A stretch of 64,000 nt of DNA, taken from Eimeria necatrix (taxonomy: Eukaryota > Apicomplexa > Conoidasida > Eucoccidiorida > Eimeriidae). A program made the translations under genes and the position numbers. The notes under the pieces were generated by a model. That model saw only the letters and a list, made by a program, of their open reading frames with translations, searched no databases and was not told where the DNA came from. Location of the stretch: assembly GCF_000499385.1 (NCBI RefSeq), contig NW_013651790.1, positions 142,104 through 206,103 on the forward strand. The letters are read 5' to 3'. Positions 1-9,339 of this stretch are shown here, piece by piece; the stretch's first letter is position 1; every line of letters begins with the position of its first letter.

Positions 1-1041
1 GCTTCTTGCAAAAAGGAAAGCTGCAGGGGCCTCAGCCTTTGGCCGAAGTACAAAGTGCAGAGCAAAGGCACCAAGTCCGTTATTAAGGCCAAGTCCGCGA
101 GCTGCTGCGCGTACTTGTGCAGACGACTCAAGTCGTGGCGAGTTAAGAACTGGAACATCTGAGAAAAACGAAATGAAAACAGAAGTATAAACAACAAGGT
201 GAAACGCAGCGGCGCCCCCAGTAGACAGAAGCAAAGAAACGCCCTGCAGCGCACGAGCCTCTGTATACTCCTCTAGACACTTTGTCTCTTCCACTGCTTT
301 TTTTCTTTTCCACTCTATCTCTTTGTCTCTAAATCCCCGTGCTAAACAGCCAAGTCGGCTATTTGTCAGGATTCGTTTTTTGTTCTTCACTCTTTGCTGC
401 GCCGCGGCCCGTGGCCCGTGGCCCGCGCAGTGTACGTACACCGCAGAGGCTCACCGTCTCCGCGTTCAACGCAGGCAAATAACCCTCTGCTTCCTGTCCC
501 CTCGAGCCCGCAAGTGTGGCGAGGGCCAAGGAGACAGACATGTCTCTGAAGGGCCCCCCTGTGAGTTCCACAAACCGCCTCCGGAAGTCTGCAGCGAAGA
601 GCTGCACCCAATGGCCGTCTGCTGCTTTGCTGCGCTGCAGCAGCAGAAACAGCCACAGCCCGTCTCGCCTTTTGTGCAATTCTAGTTCTTTTTTGCTGCC
701 TCTTTCGCCCTATCCTGCACTGGCTGTTGTCTTCTTATCAAGATCCACTCTAGTTGCCCTGTCCCTGTCCCCTCTTGCTTTCATTTTCTGTTTCTTCTGT
801 CTCTTTTTATCTTGCGGCGCCTTGTCATTTTCTGTTTCTCGTCTACTTCCTAGCTACTTCGCGCGTCTATCTGCGCTGCACGGAGTGAAGCTGTTCTGTG
901 GACTCGACTTTGCATCATCAGGGTTTAGGGTTTAGGGTTTAGAGTTCTCTACACTTGGTGTCTTACCGCCTCCGCCTCGTCAATGCCGTCATAGAGCCCC
1001 CGTTTGTTCATTTCCCCCTGCTGGGCGTCCGAACTCGCTGC

Positions 1042-1079
<38 letters not shown>

Positions 1080-2288
1080 GGGCGGGCGCAGCTGGCCGCA
1101 GCATGATGCAGCTGTGTTCGCCCGTGACGTCGTTGGGCTGCTGCCTCAAGTAGACAGGCACGAAGCCCCTGCGGGCCCAAAAACGCAGCAGCTGGTCCGT
1201 AAGGCCAAAGGCAGTGCCCAAGTAGTCCACGGCGAAGGGGGGGCAGCTGCGGGCGCAGGGGCAGAGCAGCGGGGGCGTGGTCTGTGGCCGCAGCTGTTCG
1301 GGGGTGACGGTAAGTATGGAAAGCGAGTCGGCGGCTTTGCCCTTGTCTTTTTTCCCGTTTTTGGGCTTTTTCGCTGTCTCCTTTGTCCCCTTTGACCCCT
1401 TCTCTTCTTCTTTTGCTGCTGCTTCCTCGGGCTCCTCAGGCTCTGTCTCCTCGTCACTTGTCCCTGCTTCCAAGTCCAAGTCTTCGATGTCTGCGTCCAT
1501 TTTGGACACTTTCTCCTTCCTTTTGGACCCCTGCTGCTGCTGCTGCTGCTGCGCGGCCTTGCGCTGCGCAAAGGCAGCAAACTCCGGGGGCTCCTGCAGA
1601 GACAGGCCCTTGCCCTCGAAAAAGTCTATCAGCTGCTGCAGCGCAGCAGACCCAAAGCCCATTCGCTGCAGACTCGGGTGCACAGCAATTCGCACAATGC
1701 GCGCCTGAGACAAGAAACACACAACAATGTGCTCGAGCAGTCCAGCCACTGCCTGTGGCAGCAGCAGCTGCAACCGCTGCAGCATTAGAGCTGCAGCGGC
1801 AGCAAAGCTGCAGCAGCAGCTGCAACCGCTGCAACATTAGAGCTGCAGCGGCAGCAAAGCTGCAGCAGCAGCTGCAACCGCTGCAGCATTAGAGCTGCAG
1901 CGGCAGCAAAGCTGCAACAGCAGCTGCAACCACTGCAGCATTAGAGCTGCAGCGGCAGCAAAGCTGCAACAGCAGGAACGCCGCTGCTGCAATATTCTCC
2001 TAGCTGCAAGAGTCTCCGGAAATATGCCTCTTCGCCGCTTTTATGCGAACTGACAAATGTAGCTGAGGGCCTAGATTTCCGGGTTTATTTCTAGTAATTA
2101 GGGTTTGAAAAGAAGAGAATAGGAATATAAAATTGACAACTCACCCCGGTGAGAAGCCCCACGTCTTCGTCTCCAAAGGCTTGCGCCAAAGTCCAAGGAA
2201 GCAAATCCCCTGCAGGACGGAGGCCTCTCCCGAGGGCCTCTCGAATGGCTCCGCGGGTGAGCGAGCCCTCAATCGCAACCTGCAGCAG

Positions 2289-2329
<41 letters not shown>

Positions 2330-4031
2330 GTGGTAATGAGGCCTCTGGGGCCGCTGTTTTTGGCTGGCAGGCCGCGGAGAGGCCGGGGGAGGGCCCACCT
2401 GTATGGCGCAGTAAATGTCGGGAAGTGTGTCTTGTTGGTCTTCGACAGTTTTGAGAAAAACAAAAAGAAGGTGGGCCGGGGCGTCGGCCATCAGCTGCAG
2501 GTCGTTGGGGCTGTTCTTGTAGTGCGAAGAAACAAAAAGGCCCTGCAGCCGCTGCAAGAAGGCCTCGCTCGCCGGGTGGTAAGAAAACAAAGCGTCCCTG
2601 TTCACCAAGTACAACGCGCAGCTGCTCGCCGCGGGCAGCCCCTTCTGCACACAAACGGCCCCACACACTCGCCTGCAGCTTTGGGGCCCCAGCGGGCCCC
2701 ACAAGGGCCCACATGGGGTGTGGTGGGGTGGGGCCCCCTCCCCAAACCTCACCTGGGGGCCCCCATGTCCTCTGGGGGGCCCCCAGGTGAGTGTAGCAGA
2801 CCCCGCCCAGGGTGGCAGTTGGGGACGGGGGCCCCTCCAGGCCCTCTGGGGGGCCCCTAAGTGAGTGTAGCACACCCCACCCAGAGTGGGATTTGGGGAG
2901 GGGGCCCCTTCAAAGCCCTCCGGGGGGCCCCTAAGTGAGTGCATATGTGAAAGCATGCATGCGCAGAATGCATTTGCTGCTGAAGAGCCATGGGCAGGCT
3001 TGAGAAACGCCCGAGAGAAACACACGCAGAGACTGGGACAAGGGAGCACACAAGCCCTAAACCCTAAACCCTAAACCCTAACCCTACACTCTGGGAAGCA
3101 AGGCACTTGGGAACATGCAGCGAAAACGACAGACGAGCAAAGAGACAAGTGAGAAAGGGAAAAGAGCAGAAGTTCAAGACAAAGAAAGACTGCCTCCCGC
3201 AGCCCCAGCAGCAGAACTTTTCTGAGAAAGAATGAGCAAAAAAGACAGCTTTCTCACTGCAGGGTCCAGAGCTGGAGCCGTTGTGGAGTCCAAACAAAGC
3301 AAAGAATGCAGCCACTGTTCAATTGCGTCTCCTGCTGCGTAGCGAATGGGGACTTCGAGAGAAAGTTCCTTCAGCTGCCGCTGGGGTGTACGTACACCGT
3401 GGCTGCCAGGGGGGCCCCTCAACCCCCGCCGCAAATCCGCCAACAACTTCAGAGAAAGAGATCTCCCCGTGCCTTCATATCCATTTACTGTTGAGGACAG
3501 CAATACAATGTAAGGGCCTGCGTGCAGACAGAAGAACCCCAAACCCTAAACCCTAAACCCTAAACCCTAGCTGTAGGCGGGAAGCGAAGCTGCTCAGCAG
3601 CTCGGGGGCCCCAAGCCCTTTCGTTTCTGCAGCCGCGAGCGCTCTGGGCGCAGACCCAAACCCTACTCTCCAAGCCCCAAACCCTAGACTCGAGCCCATC
3701 CCCAAACCCTAAACCCTAAACCCTAAACCCTGCAACTCGCCGAGAAGCTTTTTAATGACTGGCAGCGGTATGGAGGCCGCCTCATCCACCACGAGAAGGT
3801 CCGCGTTGATGAGGCTTTGCTGCTCGTGGGGAAAAATGAACTGTACGCGCTGTCTGTGGTGTCTGTACACCTCAATTCGAGTCACCGCCTTCACAGACTG
3901 CTGCTGATATAAACCCGAAGCTGCTGCTCCAGACAAGTCCGCGCCTTTGGGGCCCCGGCCCCCAGTCCCCACAGTCTCCAGGGTCACTTGGAAGTCCCCT
4001 TGCTCCCGCAGGCCCATGGCCTTCAGGCCCT

Positions 4032-4067
<36 letters not shown>

Positions 4068-5304
4068 GTGAGACGGGAGGCGCAGCAGCTGCGGCCAGGG
4101 CCCACCGGCGCACGCGCGTCCCACACGCGGCGCCTTGTCGCGCAGCTGGCCTCAAACCCTAAACCCTAAACCCTAAACCCTAAACCCTAGAAGGCGCAGT
4201 GGAGCTCTCTGCTGCAGCGCTAACCTTTTGGACGAATTCGAAAAGGGTTTGGACATTTTCTGCCTGTGGGGCGCAGATGAAAATGCTGCTGACTCCCAGG
4301 GAGACAGCAGCAGCAACAGCGAGCCCGAGAGCAGCAGACTTGCCCCTGCCTCTGCCTGCAGTGAGGGCCACGGTCTGGTAGCCTTCGCCCCCCTGGGGCC
4401 CCCCCTGGGGGCCCCCCTGGGGGCCCTCCTGGGGGCCCCCCTGGGGGCCCTCCTGGGGGCCCCCCGAGGAGTGGCTGCTGCCGCGGAAGCTCTTGCAGCT
4501 GCAGAGGCAGTCGAGGAAGGCGAGGACTGCGTTGGCTTGGTCTTTGGTTGCGCAGAGTTTGACGAGGGCGTCGAGAGGAGGGGCGTGTTGGACTTTGTCT
4601 TTGATGAGCTGGAGCTGCTGCTGCTGCTGCTGCTGCTGCTGCAGCAGCAGCGGGTCGGGGGCCCCCACGCCGGGGGCCCCGTTGATGGGCAGCACGTTGA
4701 GCTCGTCGTCGAGAATGAGACAGCGCCGGCAGTCCACGAGAGACAAGAGGAAGCGCTGAGAGAACCTGGGGCTGAGTTGGGCGGAGTCGCGGGCCTTGAA
4801 CCTGGCCTGGAAGTCGAAGGCGAGGCGGTGGAGCTGCTGCAGCTGCTGCTGCTGCTGCAGCAGCAGCAGCACGAGGCCCCCCCCCGCCACCGTCTCCACC
4901 GCGCGACACAACACGTTCGCAGACAAACCCCCCAAGTCCTGCAACACGCACAGCCCGAACGTGCAGCCCAGCACTTGCTGCGAGTCCGCGTAGTGCACGT
5001 AGCGAATTTGCGCAGAAGACACGAAGAGCTCGAAGGGGTCTTCGACGTTGGGGTCGTAGAGCCCGCGGCTGATCTTCTTGCGCAGCAGCCGCTGCCGCTT
5101 GCGGCGGTGCGAGCTGAAGCCCAGTTCCTTTTTGTAGCACCAGAGCACAGCGGGCTTCTGGGGCCCCACACTGCTCAGCAAGTAGTACAAGTTCACCACT
5201 TGTTCTCTGCCGCGGTCCCCCACGATTACGAACAGGCCCCGCTCGCCGCTCGCCACGCAGCTCTCCACCAGCCCCCGCACCACGCGGTCCACCTTCTTCC
5301 GCAT
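1..5304 (-). CDS. NAT10: RNA cytidine acetyltransferase (NAT10/Kre33 family), 3' end outside window
   Basis: ATP-dependent N4-acetylcytidine synthase of 18S rRNA and tRNA, expected in the nucleolus. Modelled exons, 5' to 3': 5304-4225, 4029-3741, 3517-3258, 2644-2399, 2279-2145, 1704-967, 634-455 and 158 to the edge; all phases agree, giving about 1,028 residues so far (human about 1,025 in total). Start at 5304 because MRKKVDRV matches the family start; it lies just below a telomere-like array. Visible: N-terminal region with ELGFSSHRRKR; Walker A GRGRGKSAALG (about residue 316); Walker B LLVVDEAASIPLP (about 440); NGYEGTGRSLSLKL; HYKNSPNDLQL (about 588); acetyl-CoA fold VRIAVHPSLQRMGFGS (about 673); NDVTGEHSCIM (about 870); then DFRRRF. 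An acidic/Lys-rich insert with a Gln run splits the acetyltransferase region. The first intron donor after LLG is best read as GC. Tail beyond window. Confidence 0.93.
3051..3086. repeat. AAACCCT array in NAT10 intron 3
   Basis: Five heptamers, the last with a short variant (AACCCT), in the intron between NAT10 exons at 3258 and 2644. In the transcript they read as GGGUUUA, which could form a G-quadruplex. Confidence 0.9.
3704..3731. repeat. AAACCCT array beside the NAT10 exon 2 donor
   Basis: Four telomere-like heptamers in NAT10 intron 2. They begin about ten bases inside the intron, directly after the GC-type 5' splice site at 3740. A second array of the same heptamer (3538-3571) lies near the acceptor end of the same intron, so this short intron carries arrays at both ends. 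Confidence 0.9.
4153..4191. repeat. AAACCCT array in NAT10 intron 1
   Basis: Five perfect heptamers about 35 bases inside the 195-base first intron of NAT10, whose other end is a (CTG)n tract running into the acceptor at 4030. Confidence 0.9.
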
Positions 5305-5313
5305 CGCCACCCC

Positions 5314-5347
5314 CAAACCCTAAACCCTAAACCCTAAACCCTAACCC
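5314..5347. repeat. AAACCCT array immediately upstream of the NAT10 start
   Basis: Four telomere-like heptamers whose edge lies about ten bases from the ATG at 5302-5304. The heptamers are either in the 5' leader or in the promoter, or they are the end of a leader intron. No other promoter element is recognisable here. Confidence 0.85.
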
Positions 5348-7430
5348 TGAGGCCTGGCCCCGCAACGCCGAGCACGCCCAGGCCCGCGCGGACAGCGCGC
5401 CGATTCAGCCAGAGCAGCGGAGCGGAAACGCTAGCCAGCAACAGCTCAGGCGCGGGCTCACGGATTCCAACGAGGGTCTAGGGTTTAGGGTTTAGGGTTT
5501 GCGGCTCCAGACTGCATGCCTTCGGGGCTAAAGCTGGCCCTTGAACTTTGTTAATTTCGCTTTTTCTTCCGGCGGGTGCCCGCTGAATGCTGAAGAAAAC
5601 AGATCGCCGCCAGCGAGGCCCCAGGCCTTCTAGCCACAAACCCTAAACCCTAAACGCTAAACCCTAAACCCTAGCCTTCTTATCCCAACCAGAGGGCATG
5701 CACGGATCAAATGTTCACAAAAATTAAAAATTGATCCGCTAAAACTATGAAATATGCAGAAGACCCACACGGCCACTGCTGTGGGGCAGGGGCCCCCACG
5801 CCAACTGGGGGGCCCCTACGTACCAGGGGCCCCTGTGGGGCCCCAAGGGTACACCTTTATCCTTCATATTCTGTCTCTGGGATTAAAAAGGAAAATAAAA
5901 TGCTCTGAGCCCACAAATCAGCTTTCGTAGCGCATGCGCTTCAAGTGGATACACTTTCGCCCTTTTCTCCAGAAACCCTCGGGACCCTGAGAACCCACAG
6001 GGGGCCCCTTGGGGGGCCCTCAGGGGGCCCCCGGGGGCCCCTCAGGGGGCCCCCGGGGTTCCCTGTGAGACGAGAGCACTTCAAGTTCCTTCTGTGCAGA
6101 GGCTGCTTGCTGCAGCAAGCTATATGTTGCTGCTGCCCGCCGTGGCTAGCTGCAGCTAGCTAGGGGTCGCTGAAAAGAGCACGCCACAGCTAGCCACAGC
6201 TAATCACAGCTTGCTAAGGACAGTGCTGCACGTAGCAGCTCATCTTTGTATGCGCAGAAGGACTGGCAGATGTCACAGTTAGCTACAGCAAGCCCTAGCT
6301 AGCTACAGCTAGCTCGAGCTCCCGCTGCAGCTAGCACCCTACAGATACAGCTGCACACAGGCACCTAGCCATTTCTGTCTTGTCCTGTGGGGCCCAAGAG
6401 GCCAACGGCTTGCTGCTAGCAGCCCCTCTGTGCATTCCTTACTGGCTGCTTGCTGCCCTTTGGCTGCAAAGAGTTCGGGTTGGCTAGCTACATAGGCAGC
6501 TAGCTGGCTAGCTAAGTAGCTAGCTGCAAGGCAAGTATCCTATGAAGGCGCTGCAGTTTCCCTCTGAGCCATTCAGCCCCTTCTTTGTAGCCAGCTAGCC
6601 AGCCTGCTCCTCAGCCAGCCAGCCTCGTCCCCAGCCACTGGGCTGGCTAGCTGGCTAGCTAGTCAGCCCGTCCAGCCGGATAGCTAGCTCACAGCCACAA
6701 GGCTGCGAGCTAGCTGTGAGCTAGCTGCGAGCTAGCTGTGAGCTAGCTGTGAGCTAGCTGTGAGCTCGCTGCGAGCTCGCTGTGAACTAGCTGTGAACTA
6801 GCTGTGAGCTAGCTGCCAGCTAGCTGCCAGCTAGCCGCCAGCTAGCTGTGAGCTCAAGGATCTACACTTGTAAAGCGGAAAACGTAAGGAGATAAAAATC
6901 GGGGGGCCCCAGAGGGGGCCCCCCGAAGGCTCCCCTGGGGCCCCTGGCCCTAGTTTGGGTGTCTCCCTGTGGGGCCCCGCGGCCTCTTGGGGCCCCTGCA
7001 GCCCCTGCTCTTTGCTGCTGTTTTCATTAAGACTATAAAGATTAAAACTGCATTGCTGCTGCTGCTCCTGCTGCAGTGTACAGACAGCTGAAACGCCGGC
7101 TTGAGGTGTCACTGCAGCTACGCAAAGCCCCATCAATTAAGAACAAGATGAGCCCCTGCATGCGCCGTCAGTGTACAGACACTGTCTCCAAGCTATTACT
7201 GCTGCTGCTGCTGCTGCTGTCGCTTTCGCTGCTGCTCCTCCTGCTACTGCTGCTACTGCTGGTACTGCTGCTGCTGTTGCCGCTGCTGCTGCCCCTGCTG
7301 CTTCTGTTGTCGCTGCTTGTGCTGCTGCCGCTGCTGCTGCCGCTTCTGCTGCCGCCTCTTCTGCTGCCGCTGCTGCTGCTTCTGCTGCTGCTGCTGCTGC
7401 AGCTGCTGCTGCTGCTGCGGCTGGCGGCAG
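5348..7430. other. Repeat-filled intergenic region between NAT10 and PCMT
   Basis: No gene was recognised. It holds telomere-like arrays at 5480-5501 (opposite orientation) and 5637-5672, a GGGGCCCC island at 5780-6060, the long GCTAGC array at 6110-6860, and an imperfect CTG/CTC/CTT tract at 7195-7430 that runs into the PCMT stop codon. A stretch near 5860-5940 is comparatively AT-rich. Confidence 0.7.
6110..6860. repeat. GCTAGC-type low-complexity array
   Basis: Hundreds of bases built from GCTAGC, AGCTAGCTGYGAGCTAGC and similar self-complementary tetranucleotide units; around 6710-6850 the unit settles to about ten bases (GTGAGCTAGC). Similar blocks occur at 11145-11385, 15600-15710, 22870-23215 and 26220-26600. 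Confidence 0.9.
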
Positions 7431-9339
7431 CTAGTGGGAGGTGGTGCGGACGAGGGGCACGTAGATAACGCTGGTGATGTAATTAACAGAAATTTCTCCT
7501 TCAGAGTTTTTGGAAATAACAACAAGAGCCTGGCCTCCTCCTAAATCGGAATTAATTCCCAAGTCCCTTTCGCCCAAACCCTCGAGGGTTATGCGGCCCC
7601 TGCTGCACTGCACGGGGATCACCATTTTGCCCCCAGCAGCAAGCTGCTGCAGCAGCGCAGCAGGAACTGCAGCAGCAGCAGCACCCACGTGGATTGCGTG
7701 GTAGGGGGCCCCCCAAGAGGGGCCCCCCGCCCAGCCGTCTCCTTTGATTAGCTCAAAGTTGGGGCTCGACAGCAGCGACGGGAAGGCAGCAGCCACGTTC
7801 CTGCAACACCCAAACCCTAAACCCTAGGCCGCAAACCCTAAACCCTAAACCCTAAACCCCGGAGCCAGCAGCTCTACACAGAGGGCCCCGACTGCGCGCT
7901 AATGTTAAAACCGTTTAACAAGAGCGCTTAGTCCCCAAACCCTCGGCCAGTGCGTCTGCACCCATTATTTACCCTCAACCCTAAACCCTAAACCCTAAAC
8001 CCTAAACCCTTTTGCTAATTCCTCAGCAACTAAACCCTAGCACCTTAACCCCAACTAAGCACCCTCGACAACAGGATCGGAGACGGAAACCCTAAACAAC
8101 AGTCCCAGGCTTCGACCACGGATCTGGGGGCCGCCGAGCCCCAAACCCTAAACCCTAAACCCTAAACCCTAAACCCTAAACCCTAAACCCTAAACCCTAA
8201 TCCCAAACCCTCGCGACTTGCTTGCGCGACAAGTCCACCAAACCCTGCACGTAGTCAATCCCCACGGCCACGCCCCCGCCCTCTTGCCCAGCGCCCACCA
8301 TCAAGGCCATGCAAACTGTCAAATAGCCTGTCCCCGATCCTGCAGCAAACCAGCAAACCCTCGATTGCTTTCTTTTCCAAATTACAATTCCAAAAGCTCC
8401 TAAATGCAAAAACTGGCGCCCCCCAAGTCCTGCACTGGGGCCCCGGGGCCCCCACAACCCGCGCAGCACCCGGGGGCCCCTTCGGGGGCCCCCGGGGGCC
8501 CCCGGGGGCCCTCAAACTGCCCTCGGGGGGCCCCTTTGAGGCCGTTGGAGGGCCACTTCGGGGGCACAAGGACCCTTCGGAGTCCCTAGGGCCCCCCTAG
8601 GGGGCCCGCAGGGGGCCCCTTCGGGCGCCCTAGAGGGACCCTAGGGGGCCCTCCGGGGGCCCTCCGGGGGCCCTCCGGGGGCCCTAGGGGGCCCCTTGGG
8701 GCCCTTGGGTGGGCCCTCGGGGGCCCTCGGGGCCCCTTGGGGCGGAAGCGCCTGAGCAGCGGCTGCAGTGCGGGGCTGCTGCGGTGTACGTACACCTGGG
8801 GCACGCACCGACGTCGAGGGCCCTGTGGCCCCACACCAGTTCTTCTTTAAGTTGTTCAAGAGCAATTGCATGCATGTGGGGTGCAGAAATGGTGGCCCCG
8901 AAGCCGATGGACTGGGGCATGTCCAGGTAAGGGTCTTGGCTCACGAAGTGGCCCCGGTCCACCTGCCGAAACACCCACACCCAAACCCTAAACCCTAAAC
9001 CCTAAACCCTAAACCCTAAGCCCTAGAGCCCACGCACTGCTGGTGGGGAATACGCGGAAAGGGCTCCGCTGGGGCCATCTGCATGCAGCTGCTGCGTCTT
9101 CTGGCTGGCTCTCTCTGCTGCAAGTCCCTTTCCCTGTGTGTGCCCCCGCCTCGCTGCACTAAACCCTAAACCCTAAACCCTAAACCCTAAACCCTTGGCC
9201 CGCGCCGCGGCCTAGGGCCGAAGGCGAAGGGCCGCACCTGCAGCATGACGTCGAAAACCCTTTGGTCCTTGAAGACGCCTGAGCGCCTCAAATTCTCCAC
9301 AAGCTCTTTGTTGCTGCTCCCGTGGCTGCGCCACGCCAT
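7431..9339 (-). CDS. PCMT: Protein-L-isoaspartate O-methyltransferase
   Basis: AdoMet-dependent repair enzyme that methylates L-isoaspartyl residues in damaged proteins, usually cytosolic. Exons 9339-9238, 8962-8809, 8339-8222 and 7800-7431 give 744 nt, 247 residues (family about 227), with every phase matching. Seen in order: [34 protein letters not shown], the family signature; AdoMet motif [12 protein letters not shown] split across exons 2 and 3; [37 protein letters not shown]-terminal IYVPLV. The third intron needs a GC donor (GCAAGT) to give [13 protein letters not shown]; the nearby GT sites break the frame. Start at 9339 rather than an in-frame upstream codon because MAW is the conserved family start. 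An 11-fold Ala-type CTG tract lies just upstream, in the leader. Confidence 0.93.
8144..8212. repeat. AAACCCT array at the PCMT exon 3 donor
   Basis: About nine heptamers, one of them mutated to AATCCC, starting roughly ten bases inside PCMT intron 3. Further arrays at 7809-7858 and 7974-8012 fill the same intron. Confidence 0.9.
8430..8760. repeat. GGGGCCCC island in PCMT intron 2
   Basis: Dense imperfect GGGGCCC/CCCGGGGG units, strongly self-complementary. Comparable islands lie at 2690-2930, 5780-6060, 14270-14475, 52250-52620, 52905-53580, 61230-62290 and 62600-62930. Confidence 0.88.
8783..8796. repeat. Palindrome GGTGTACGTACACC in PCMT intron 2
   Basis: Perfect 14-base palindrome that begins 12 bases inside the intron on the transcribed strand, next to the donor at 8808. 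Other copies or near-copies: 430-442, 3385-3398, 12188-12199, 13827-13840, 14936-14949, 16274-16287, 21375-21388, 50331-50344, 54081-54094, 60600-60613. Confidence 0.9.

Noticed and set aside
7195..7434. Long Leu-rich and Ala-rich open frames on the plus strand
   Set aside because: They are readings of an imperfect CTG tract that abuts the PCMT stop; no non-repeat residues and no splice context.
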